Source: Isoetes taiwanensis
Lineage: Eukaryota > Streptophyta > Lycopodiopsida > Isoetales > Isoetaceae
DNA: 64,000 nt
NCBI GenBank assembly: GCA_021234155.1
Contig: JAJEKV010000003.1
Span: 23,449,218-23,513,217, forward strand
Direction: 5' to 3'
Shown here: piece by piece, positions 53,311 to 64,000 of the stretch
Layout of the letters: the number at the start of each line of letters is the position of its first letter
Position numbering within the stretch: position 1 is the stretch's first letter
Translations under genes and position numbers: made by a program
The notes under the pieces: generated by a model
What the model was told of the DNA's origin: nothing
Databases searched by the model: none
What the model saw: only the letters and a program-made list of their open reading frames with translations

Positions 53311-55865
53311 AAGAAAAAAAAATGAAGGCAGACTTGGTGGTGTACATTCTGGCAATGGAGCTTGACTCCAGTAATAACTTATACCAAGAAACGCACGTTT
53401 TGGGAATCACTACAGATCTTTAAATGCATACTTTATAAGAAAAATTAGATTTAGCACATAGTACTTGCAGTGAGAATAAAGAATTGGAATGATACGATCT
53501 TGCATAGCACACCTACTTGAAGCATGCAATCTGTAGCCCATCCCTTTACTGCGACCCCCATATCACGTAGAGACCACCACTTTGGAAATAAGACTCCCAA
53601 AGCAGGTGTGCTGAACAAATGGCAATGTTAATAGCGCATACACACATAATCTATAACCTAAAAAGTACCTGTGCAATCATCTTGACTGCAATATATATTC
53701 TGTGAAGTATTACATCAATGCAATATGCTAGCATTTTAGAAAGAAAAATACTATCTGAGACCCATTTATGGTATGTTCCTATAATCTAGTACGGTAGAAC
53801 CTATATTTATAAAGTGAGAGGAGAGCAACATCCACCCCAAACATAACCTACACATCAACGACCACTATAACGGCCTTTTCTTTGCATGCTTGAGGAAGAA
53901 ATGAAGGCAATGAGAAAAGCGAGGACCATCTTTTCTTTACTCTAAAAGCAAATTAGTTGAAGTCAGCATAGATCACATAAGAACCTTCACTGGAAACATT
54001 GAGGCCGATTTAAATTGCACTAAAAGAAACTATACATCAAAAGGGCTTATGGAGCCTTTGGGTGCATGAAATGCCAGTGGGGAGCAGGGATACATGTGGC
54101 TTTGAGCTGGAGTAGCTCTGAGATTCAAAGGACATCAGATCACAGCCGGAACAAATTCAAATAGCCAGGCCCGAGCTTTAAGAATAGAAATCACGAGAAA
54201 ACTATGGGCTGAGGTGGTTGCTTGTTTTAACGGGGAAAAAGAGATTTGGATCGAGAATTTATTTGCATGTCTTGTTATAGAAAAGCTTACTTGCTTCACA
54301 CCACCGTAAATGGCTTGGCTGGTAGATGCATAAGCACAAGCGTAAAGATACACTCACTTACAAGCGTAGATGGGCTGGGAAGATGGGCTGCATAGTAGGA
54401 TGTGTTCCTGCACCAAGTGCAAGAAAGGGGAAAGAAATGATTAAGCGGGCTGCAAAGGAAGGAAATGATTAGCAAAGTGCAAATAGCCGGAAAAACATAC
54501 AATTATAGATGGGAATATAGAGCATGGCAAGTTACTCTCTCCCCTTGTTTTCTTTACTGGGAGAATTTACAGCGGGGCTTCGTGAGCCTAGCTAGGAGCA
54601 ACATAAAATCTGATTTATAAGCCAATCTGAAAAGAATACAGTCAATCATAACTTTTGCATTTCAAACATCAAAATATGGCTCACACTACGTTCTAAACTT
54701 TTCAAAATAAGCTGGCCTCATTGCTGATCATGCATGCCCTTCACATGATTCGGCTCAGAGCTCAGAGAGCCAATAGCGAACACAATTGGCGCGATGGTTG
54801 AGGGAAAGATTTCGCAGAATCATAGGAAGGTTTCCATCAGGCTGTAGTAGCACTCATCTGAGTCACGAAATTTTGCAAATGCAAAAAGATAGGCATAACA
54901 ATTTATGAAGATGTAAATTTAGAGGCTGAATGTGCATCACGGAAGACACGGTCGGTGAAAACATTCCAAAGACTTTATTCTTGGCTGATTATATGAATGA
55001 AGGCATGAGAGAGATCTGTTTGGTGGCTGCTTCATTCCCGGAAACCTGATTTTCCATCAAGCTAAGGCTCCCCTGATATAGTACCATAAATCTAAGTGCT
55101 GATAATGGAAGGTTTGTAACAGCGATGTCGCTGTATATTTGAAGAAGTGCTATATATTTGAAGAAAGGAAGCGGGCTCCATGAGCTGCTGGAATAAAGCA
55201 GGATAGAAATGCACATGTTTCTTAGGTCTGATCTCAAATTTTGCACTATGCACATATGTCTTTGATCTCTAAGCGCTGAAATGAGACTCATGTTTGGCAT
55301 TTTATACTAAGCGTGGAGCAGAATATGCTTCGCATGATCATTAAAGTTCAAGGCTCCCGGAACATGATGAAATGTCAAATTGGTTGAAAGGAACTTCAGC
55401 GGGATTCTTTAGAATCTATAGTAAACTGAGGCGGAGTGGGTCTATGAGTGAAACCTCCTCTTCACATGTTCACCTGCAAGGATTTACAAAGGATATAGAG
55501 ATTAAAATTTATTGAAATTGTAACTGTTTAGAGTAGAAATAATAGAAGTATAAATAATCTTGGAAAAACATCTGATGATAACGAGAACGGAAATACGTCA
55601 CTGCTCTCCCCCAGATCCTTTGCCCACGAAGATTTACCTTTAGAGGCTTCAAGGCGAGCACTACTTTCCAACTACAAACTTGGGGATAAAGATGAAGGCT
55701 GCAGGCAAAGAACAATCGTAAGGTGGAACATGTCACTGGTTCCAGCATTCAAGCTATCTCACCCTTGCGTCTTTGGACATGCACCAAGCTCAAACTCAAG
55801 AATGCAACTCTGGCTCATGAAAGAGTGCATTAGATGGGGAGGTGTTGTTCAAGGCACGGCACGGC
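53311..55865. other. Stretch without recognised genes
   Basis: No open frame of note and no repeat or transposon motif that I can support. Confidence 0.5.
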
Positions 55866-56780
55866 TAGCATTGGAGGAGATATGGTGAGAACCTCGGATC
55901 TGAGTAGAAGGAAGATCAGCCTTCCCAAACTATAAAAGGAAATAAAGTCTAGAGCTTAGAAGACACTAAAAGGTACAATCTTGCTATCAAGCTTGATGCG
56001 TTTTTCTTACAATGAATTAATTTTTCTTTTGCTTTCTTGAAATAGAATGAACAATGATTTTTAGAAGAATGCAAAAATAGGTCTTGCTTGATTCGAGGAA
56101 AATAAATACAGAGTTCAGCAGGGGTAAGATTTTAGGAGAATACAATAGGTCATACACGATTCCGGAAACAAATACTCCTAAGGCGGCTTGAATCAGCCAT
56201 AGTCATGAGCTTCTTTGGAAACGAACATAGCATAACACATTTTGGAGTCTTCTTGGAAGGAAAGAAGCTGGAATTTCACAATCAGAATATATTCTTGGTT
56301 TGGTGGCAAATACACATATATGTATGTGTTACCCTTGAGAGAGCAAAATCGGCTTCCTCAACCTCTTTAAACTTTATCATGGATCACTTGGAGAATAGTT
56401 AGATCCATACACATTGCATGATGTCGGCAGATTTGGAGAACTTCGTGATAGCAGTTCGTTGGAGCTAACCCACAGGTTAGTCAGGAAGGTAGCCAGGTCG
56501 TTTAGGGTTTCAAGCAGAATAAGTGCCAAAAATATCTTAAGGGTTAAGTATACTTATTGTACTGTTGATGCCCAAGAAACAACCATATCGCATTATCACT
56601 TAAAACTTCTCACCTGCAACTCGAGAAGATACCCTCTTGAAGTAGAAAGTCACGAAAAGAAATCTATTTAGCAACCCATATTTTGCTTGGCCACAAAGCG
56701 TGTAAAATGGCGAAAAATGATGTTGCACTAGGGAGGCAACAGGTACATGCCAAAGGAATGCAGTGATGCACTTGGCCATA
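55866..56780 (-). repeat. 3' LTR of Tat-like copy 2
   Basis: Matches 13336-14197 (GATATGGTGAGAACCTC, AATAAAGTCTA, GCAAAAATAGGTCTTGCTTG, GCGAAAAATGATGTTGCACT). It ends near the ATGCAGTGATGCACT block, after which the 3' region with GTAGCATGTGTGTAGG begins. Confidence 0.8.
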
Positions 56781-56799
56781 TAATTTGCCGTGTGGAAGT

Positions 56800-57860
56800 A
56801 GCATGTGTGTAGGAATGAGTGATGGAAGAGGTGATAATGACAAGCGGATGATAGTGTGGATGTGGAACTGGATCGGCACAGCTCGCTGTTAGAAGAACAA
56901 CTTTGTAATAATGGGCCAGAGAGATGAGCCAGCAGCCATAGTGAGCCGGTATGAAGATAGATGTGTGAAGTTACATTGGGAAATAGGAGCTTAGCGATCT
57001 TGGTGGGCGGGAACACAGGTACACGCGGCGAAATAAGCATTGAAGCTCTTTGTAATAATGGAGCCCAGAGAGATAGAAAAGCAGCCATGCATTCAACCAG
57101 ATAACATGATATAATTGTATTGAGATTCTGATAGGAAATAGAGCAACGATCACTTGAGTGGAAATAGAGACTAGGATGCACACACTTTTGCTGACAAAAT
57201 TAAGCATTAGAACGCAGCCGTGGGCGAGGATGAAAAACATGCATAGGTATGGATAGTATGGAAGATAGATGTGTGAAGTTGATGGGGGAAATAGAGACGC
57301 GATCAGCGAGGTGGAAATGGGGAAGACTAGGATGCACGCACTGACAAAATTAAGCATTAGAAATTGTTTTGTAATAATGGACGAGATGAAAGCAACCGCA
57401 TGGGTATGAATAACATGGAAGATAGATGTCACGAAGTTGAGGATGGGGAAATAGGGCAACGATTCAGCGGGTGGACATGGAAGACTAGGATGCACTGCAC
57501 ACTGACAAAAAATGGAAAGGCGTTAACTCATCAAATGATTACACTTTGCTGAAAGATGATAACATAGAATGCCTAAAGAGATATGTCTACAAGACTGAAA
57601 AAGATACTACATATAATGTTTTAAAGGAGATAAGACTTCTAGATTCAAAATAGATATTTATGTAATGCCCAAGAGATAAGTATGTGTTGAGATATGTACA
57701 ATGCCCAAAGAGATATGATGCAAAAGGGATATGTATGCAATGCCCAAAGATATGATGCAAAAGGGATATATGGCGGCGCGGATGGAACCTTATGCAATGA
57801 CCAAAAGGATTCGCCATGGCTTAATGACACAAAAGGAATATGTATGTAACTTAACTAAAG
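56800..57860 (+). repeat. 3' tandem arrays of Tat-like copy 2
   Basis: The 157-bp array of copy 1 is recognisable (GTAATAATGG at 56904, 57051 and about 57370; GAAGATAGATGTG repeats). The minisatellite follows at 57664-57850. Unit lengths are irregular because of indels. Confidence 0.8.
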
Positions 57861-57999
57861 ATCAAGTTTGTTCGGTAATATTTTTAAGGTGACCATTATT
57901 GCAAGGATTCGGCGTTCTGACTGTCAATCGTCTACGCAACCAATAAGCATTTTGCTGGATCTGGAATATAAGGTCCTTCCCAAATATTGTCAAATTTGA

Positions 58000-60900
58000 A
58001 GCAACATTCTCTTTAGATGATTCAACATTTCAGCACTAACTCCCCTGCTTGTAAAACAACACTGCGACCTATTTTTAGCCTCGAAGATGGCCTTGTCCTT
58101 GGCCTTTTTACTTTAATAGGCTTGTTGGGCTCTGATCTATGTTCATCTAAGCTGCAAGCAGCTGTCCCCGTCTTTTGTTGCCTTATCAAACTCCTAGCTT
58201 AAGGGTTGAAGCCATTTTGAGAGAAGGATTTCAGTTCTAAGTGCTCGTGGATTCCTAGACCGTACACAAGCCTAAAAAGGGTGTGACACCTTAGCCACTT
58301 TAGTAGTAGATACGATATACCCCCAATGCATCATGGCCTTAAATGCAATCCGTTTAGAATCAACTTGATCTTTGTAGAATGGATTTGATTACTATTGGAT
58401 ACTTCCTTAGCCATTTCGCGTGGATATTAAATCTGAAGAACTCCGGACATGTTTTGATCTTGAACACATTAGTCATCTTGCCAAATAACATACGTTAACA
58501 AAAGCGGTACCCACGGCCGTTGAGGAATTTTATATGGAATACCAAATCTGGAACGCCTCTGCGATTACTTCTGCAGAAGTTTGCGTGCTTGGGCATTGGC
58601 ACGCTGCGAGGTATAGCCTCCACCCGCACAACTAAATAAATGCAGCAGCAACAATATATATTACGTGTTGGGCTGGTGGGCCCGCCGTCAATCCCAAAAT
58701 CTGGAAGGACTGCAGGGGAGGCGATGCATTTTTTGTAAGCTCACGGGCACCGCCAATAATATTCTTTAGCAAAAATCGACAAGGTATCGTACATGATGGC
58801 GGGCAATGCTTAACGGCGAAGGCCAAAAGTAACCGGCTCGTAATATTTTTTAGAGCATGGATTGAGGATGAAAAATGGCCTCCATACCTCCATGATAACC
58901 TCTTACCCAGGGCAATGCATTTCACGTTTCTACAAACACCTTAAGCCTTATCTCTAACATGCCTACTAAAACACCAAAGCTAAACACGCACCATGAATCT
59001 CCTTAAAGCACTTTGGTCATGTCTGCGGGAAGTTCTTGCCACTTAAGATATTTGATAATTGGGACTTGCCAAAGAATCTTAACTGAGGACTTGAAGACTT
59101 CCCAGCCTCTCCTGCGCATCATTGTCAACTGCACTTGATCATGACATATGGAAGGTATAGACGCTAGGATTAGTGGATTCGAGAGCTGATGGTCTGATTT
59201 GAAGATCGAGAAGATTGAAGCACGGTAGCGATGAAGCTTAGCCTTTTTCTACTGCCATAAAGCATACATAATGGGTTCAGCTTCAGCGGGCACTGATATC
59301 TTACTTTAAAATAAGCAAATATCCCGTAGCTTCTTGACAAAAATATAAGCGCTGAAGCATGTTTTTCAGGACTGGATATTTTTCCTCCGTCTTTGACCGA
59401 CTTTGCTTTTGAGAAAGAGCCCTGGGGACGCTTCCATGGATAAGTGCTATTCCCAATGCCTTCTTTATCCGATGATATAAACCTGAAAATCCTCCCGAGA
59501 AATGGTTAGGCGGGGTCAAGATAAGTTTACGCATGAAGCATGACCTAGAGAGTCAAAAGCCTCTTTGGCATAACCCAGACCAACATACCTAATAAATTTG
59601 CTCTGTCCTTTAGGATATATCCTACTCTTTATTGAAATGCAGAAATAGGACTGATCATATGAAAATTTAGTACATAGATTCTTTTAAAGCAGCCGCCGCA
59701 ATCAGTGCTGTAACTGACATTAGTAAGGCGGGTACATTCTTAGGTAGTAGCTGCACTTCGCCCATAGGCCTGCATGAAACTTGGTGGCCAGTAGATTTGC
59801 CGCGGCGTACTGAAAATACTTTTAGGAGTTGAAATTTTACTCGACACTGCATTATCCAAGACATGTACTGAGCAGTGAAAGTCTTTGGGCCTTGTAGTAC
59901 CAAGACACAAATCATCCCAAAAATATTCTAAAAATTCTGGAGGCATGTTTTGTAGCTAGATCCATGGCCCTTTGAAATGTAGAAAGGTGCGTTCATTAAC
60001 TTAAAAAGGCATTCGTTTCACATAGCATAAGTAACCCCAAAGGCGTCACAAGATGTTTTAGGTTGATCATCCAATGTGAGGCCTTCAGCTGGTTAAATCC
60101 ACGAAACCCATCACAAGGAAAGGAAGTAGAAATTTCTTTTAGCATTTATAAGCGTCTGTGAGGTATCTTCAAAGGAAGGGGAAGAGGATAACTGATCAGC
60201 TAGAGTTGCCTTATTCAATTCCTATAATCTATACTGATTCGTAAATTTCCATTCTTCTTTAAAATTTGGTACAATACACTGACACCAAGATGGATTGCTA
60301 ATAGGATAAATGAGGTCAGCAGTCACTGCATCTTCTCTAATTCTTCCTTGATCCAAATTAACTTAATGAGGATTAAGTTTTAGTAGCCGAAATCTGAGTT
60401 TGGCTCCTTCCTAGGTTTTAATTTAAACAGGCCACATTGTAGATAACCTACATTGAATTGGATAATCCCATACAAATCGTCGATACATACCTTGAAGAGC
60501 TCTTTGGTGGTAGCACTCATATGCATTTAGTCAATTTCTACGAATATATACGGCGTACATTGTGATAGTTATCTAAATTAGGTGTCTTCCTCTTGGGAAG
60601 CTTGTTGAGAATACCAATATATAGGATGTTGTTTATGTGTGATTGTGCTTTCTCTGGCGGTTCATCTTCGCTTAGGCTGACACCCTAAGCAAATATTGCA
60701 TGAGTGTTTAACGAGCTGATGGCCTCTTGGTTGAATTCCTATTGACTGGCGCACGGGGCACCAGAGTGAGTAGTGAAAGTTTCTCAATACCTTGTTTCTA
60801 ACGCTCTCAGCCATTATGCCATTTTTAAGCAGAAAGTTCCTTGGACTTGTTGTGAGACTAAAGTGAATCGCGAAATTGTCAAATGAAATAATTTAAAGCT

Positions 60901-61060
60901 GTGAGCTTCACCAATTCAGCTAGAAGAGGGCATTTTCAAACTGGGCGTAGATGAATGGATCACCTATAATGGCTATCACCTTAAAGTTGTATCATGAGAA
61001 TAGCACTACTTAGCGACGCGTTCAATCTTCTGAGATTCCTCCATCAAAACCATAAATAGG
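58000..61060 (-). pseudogene. Tat-like Pol of copy 2
   Basis: Remnants include the RT active-site area (FWDDLCLGTTRP, 59740-59946) and KKALGIALI with KTEEKYPVL of the degenerate RNase H (59301-59534). No open frame exceeds 100 codons. The order follows copy 1. It is useful mainly for comparison. Confidence 0.8.
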
Positions 61061-61229
61061 CTCCTAGAAAGGACTGGTTCTTTGGCTGGTGTTCAGGCTG
61101 AGATGAATAATGGCGGCTATATGATGAAGGAATTAAGAGAATAGCATCCTGGCACTACAGTACCAAAATTTCCTCTATCGAGATTTATTTTGGGCCGAGA
61201 TTTCCACATCAACAATATAAAGAATACAT

Positions 61230-62900
61230 TAGTGCGACCGTCCCCGAAATAGTACATATTCCTTGTTTCCCAGATTGTACATCCACTTGGTCTTATCCAT
61301 CTTCTTCCTAACCAAGAGGTAGTAGGAGCTTAAATATATTCAACTGTGACAAAAGCTACAACATAAAATGGTAGAACAATATTTTCATTGAGACTTACGG
61401 ACCATTATTAGGCCCCATTGGCCCGAACCTTGCATTAGAAAAACTCTTGAGCAGGGGAGTGGGTTTTATTTGCTCTGCCCGGCAAACTTTGAGAACATGA
61501 TAAGGCATTACGTTCAATCCGGACCCATTGTCTAAGATAACATTAGAAAGAGAGAACTATTTATGGTAGCTTCACAAAGAGAATATACGAGGGTCATGCG
61601 TGCATTTGTGGCAGCACCAAATGACTACTAGCATCTTCATGTGGTAGCATATCCACTCAACACCTTTTCCCTAAACGGGGTGCAATCAGAAAGAAGTGTA
61701 AGCGGATCAATGGTATTTTGATTTTAGCGATAATCAAGATCATCCATCTCCTTGGTATTTTTTTGCTGGAGGCTGTAGATATGATTCAAGAAGGTTCTAG
61801 CAGTACACCTGTGTATCCGTTGAGTGATATATAGTTTTCTTCTAGTCTGGACAGCCAACATACTCCCAGATTTGTATCAATATATAAACCGAATAGAGCT
61901 GGCTAGAGGCACAGCTTCTCTTGCTTCTTGTTTCAGCAAAATACTCTTGACACTACATTTTGGGTAGTGTGACCAATGCATTTTACGAAAGAACATTGAG
62001 GGCCTCCTAGGTCTGTCTCCCCTTTACAACACATTTGGGCAGTCTTGAAAGCATGTATTATTAGAATGTTGATTCTTTGTAAATAGTGCATCTTTGACAT
62101 TATGATATTAGTATTTATTTAGCAAGACATTTCTGACCTTTAGAACTCACACTGAAGTTGTTTTAGAGCCGTCCAACAAAGTTTCTGTAACTTTAGTTAT
62201 TTGCCCTCACTTCATCTTCAAATCTAACCCTTTCTCTTTAGAAACTGCATGCATTTGGTTGGTATGAGGTTCTTATTCCCCAATCTGGATAGAAAGTCTC
62301 ACGAGGGTATGAAGGGAACATATTCAACTGAAATAGCGTGAGATAATATTTTTGCAATAGAGATGGCAGCAGCAATTGCCTTTATAAATTTGAATCTAAT
62401 TTTCTGTATCCTCATGTTTCAACAATTTCTATAGATGTAGGCGGGGTTTGATCCTAAGATGAAGTAATAGACTAGATGTATAGGAAGTAGGTGTTACCTG
62501 TTGAGCTTCATTTCATGACATTAATCGCTCTACATAAGCTGGGACACTTCCTGTTTTAATACTAAAAGAAGGCAGTTCATCAATAAAGTGCTACCACAGG
62601 ATTCTTAGGAACACCAAACCTTTCTATAAAGTTACGGACCATTGTTTTCCATGAGAGAGGCGTTGCGGCTTCTCATGTACTTAAACTCCCACATATTTAG
62701 TTTTCCTCCCCTTTCATGCCTTTTTCAAAACGAGATGATGTCACCTCTCTTTCTCCCATGCCATAGCGTAATATTCCTCAAAAGACTTTAAAATTCTGGG
62801 AGTTCTTAGGCATCAAACACTAAATTTTGGGAAATGGCCTGGTAACTTTATTGTGACGAAATAGGATGGTACAGGAATGGGTTGCGGCATAGGTCTCTGT
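61230..62900 (-). pseudogene. Tat-like Gag and protease of copy 2
   Basis: DNA homology to 11490-13200 is continuous, for example GACCCATTGTCTAAGATAAC (protease active-site area, 61522-61541) and ATGACTACTAGCATCTTCAT. Indels every few tens of bases leave no long frame. Confidence 0.8.
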
Positions 62901-63025
62901 TCCCGGAGACCAATTTCACCATTCTGTTAGCTCTTGGTGGAGCCCACTTAGAGTTTCTGTACGAGGTATGCTTTGTCCCGGTAGGACCTCAGCAGGATGT
63001 TAGCCTAAAAACACGGCTCTGGCCA

Positions 63026-63860
63026 GCATTGGAAGGAAGATATGGTGAGACCTCAGATTAAAATTAGAGAAGGGTGGCTGAAACTATAAGGAAATAAAGT
63101 CTAAGAACTTAGAACATAAAAGATACAATCTTGTTATCGGTTGATGAAAGCGTTTTTCTTACAATAGATTAATTTTTCTTTTGCTTTCTTGGAAGGAAAT
63201 ACAGCAGAACAATGATTTTTAGAAAGAAGATGCAAAAATAGGTCTTGCTTGATTCGGAGAATAAATACGAGAATTATTGAACAAAGATTTAAGGAGGAAT
63301 ACACAATAGGAATCATGGCCGATTCTGATAAAACTCTCCTAAGAAGCTGACTTGGAATCAGCCCATAGTCGAGCTTACTAGAAGCGAACATTGGAATTTC
63401 ACAATCGAGATATATTCTTGGTTTTAGATTGATGAAATCTTTACATATATCATATCTTTTTATTTACTTACGATGAGCATAACTACTCTTTAAACATCTT
63501 CTGGATCCGCTTAAAGAAATGGACAGTCCATACTGTGCATGATATGAAGCAGATGTAGGCGAACTTCATGATATGATTCGTTGGGCTTCTTAGGAGTTAG
63601 TCCAAGGAGTATAGTCGTTTAGGGTTTCTTAGAGATAACATGCAAAAAATATCTTAAAGGTTGAAAGTAATAACATTATTTTTGTTGATGTAAAGGGGAA
63701 ACAACCATATGCGTATGCAAACTTCTCACAGCAACTTTCAGAAGATACCCTCTTGAAGTAGAAGTCACAGAAATCCTATTGTAGCCACATATTTGCTTGA
63801 CGCAAGAAGCGTAAATGGCCGAAAAATGATGTTGCCTCTAGGAGGCTGGCAGGAAGCGTC
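63026..63860 (-). repeat. 5' LTR of Tat-like copy 2
   Basis: Matches 13336-14197 and 55866-56780. Followed to the right by about 135 bp matching 14198-14340. Confidence 0.8.
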
Positions 63861-64000
63861 AGTACTGATAAAACTTGAAGTAGGTGAGAGTAGTGGATGT
63901 GGATTCAATGCATTAGGAACCAGGAAGACTCCATTGAAACAGCGTGATGGCAGTTTAAATTTCACATTCAATCACGGGCAACCAGCAATACTGTAGCGTA

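Larger units (their letters stand above)
55866..64000 (-). mobile_element. Tat-like Ty3/gypsy element, copy 2, heavily corrupted
   Basis: Co-linear with 6962-14340: 3' LTR 55866-56780, tandem arrays 56800-57860, integrase about 58140-59030, RNase H/RT about 59040-60560, extra RNase H about 60700-61060, protease about 61230-61560, gag about 61600-62900, primer site 63011-63025, 5' LTR 63026-63860, then flank to the window end. It keeps the 3' LTR that copy 1 lacks. Matching blocks of 10-40 bp alternate with small indels and unrelated short strings. Confidence 0.85.

Overview
The window looks like nuclear DNA of a land plant with a transposon-rich genome. It carries a hAT transposase, Ty3/gypsy elements of the Tat/Athila type (FxDD reverse transcriptase boxes, an extra RNase H, an extra 3' ORF), a Ty1/copia element, several LINEs, and the remains of a plant ankyrin-repeat/PGG membrane protein gene. 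No rRNA, tRNA, CRISPR or bacterial-style operon was seen. The species cannot be named from sequence alone. Almost every coding stretch is broken by stops or frameshifts, so most entries are relics.

Layout: 42-813 (+) is a broken, unrecognised coiled-coil coding relic. 1471-3169 holds eight consecutive long imperfect hairpins, four of them related in sequence; this is the most unusual structure in the window. About 3500-6140 (-) is a broken hAT transposon. 6588-6853 is a foldback MITE. About 6962-14200 (-) is a Tat-like gypsy element with gag, protease, extra RNase H, RT, degenerate RNase H and integrase, 3' tandem repeats and a 5' LTR. 14847-16210 (+) and 51256-53310 (-) are 3' fragments of one LINE family. 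17021-19760 (-) is a second LINE family with a pentanucleotide tail.

20225-36428 (-) is an Athila/Tat-like gypsy element with LTRs running TGTT to AACA and a perfect 5-bp target duplication (AAAGT). A third LINE (about 27965-33390, -) sits inside its protease region and creates an uninterrupted gag-protease-LINE ORF1 chimera. The gypsy element itself landed in the last membrane segment of an ankyrin-PGG gene whose pieces flank it (36434-37500 and 20162-20224, -).

37500-43700 is mostly unrecognised non-coding sequence with small tandem repeats. About 44707-49290 (-) is a broken copia element with a tandem duplication of about 1 kb. 55866-64000 (-) is a second copy of the Tat-like element plus flanking DNA, so the left and right parts of the window share about 7 kb of homologous sequence. 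This second copy is riddled with short indels.

The parts fit a nested-insertion history: ankyrin-PGG gene, then the Athila/Tat-like element, then the LINE. The Tat-like element appears to have handed RNase H catalysis to a second, N-terminal RNase H, because its original RNase H lacks the catalytic acidic residues while the extra one keeps them.
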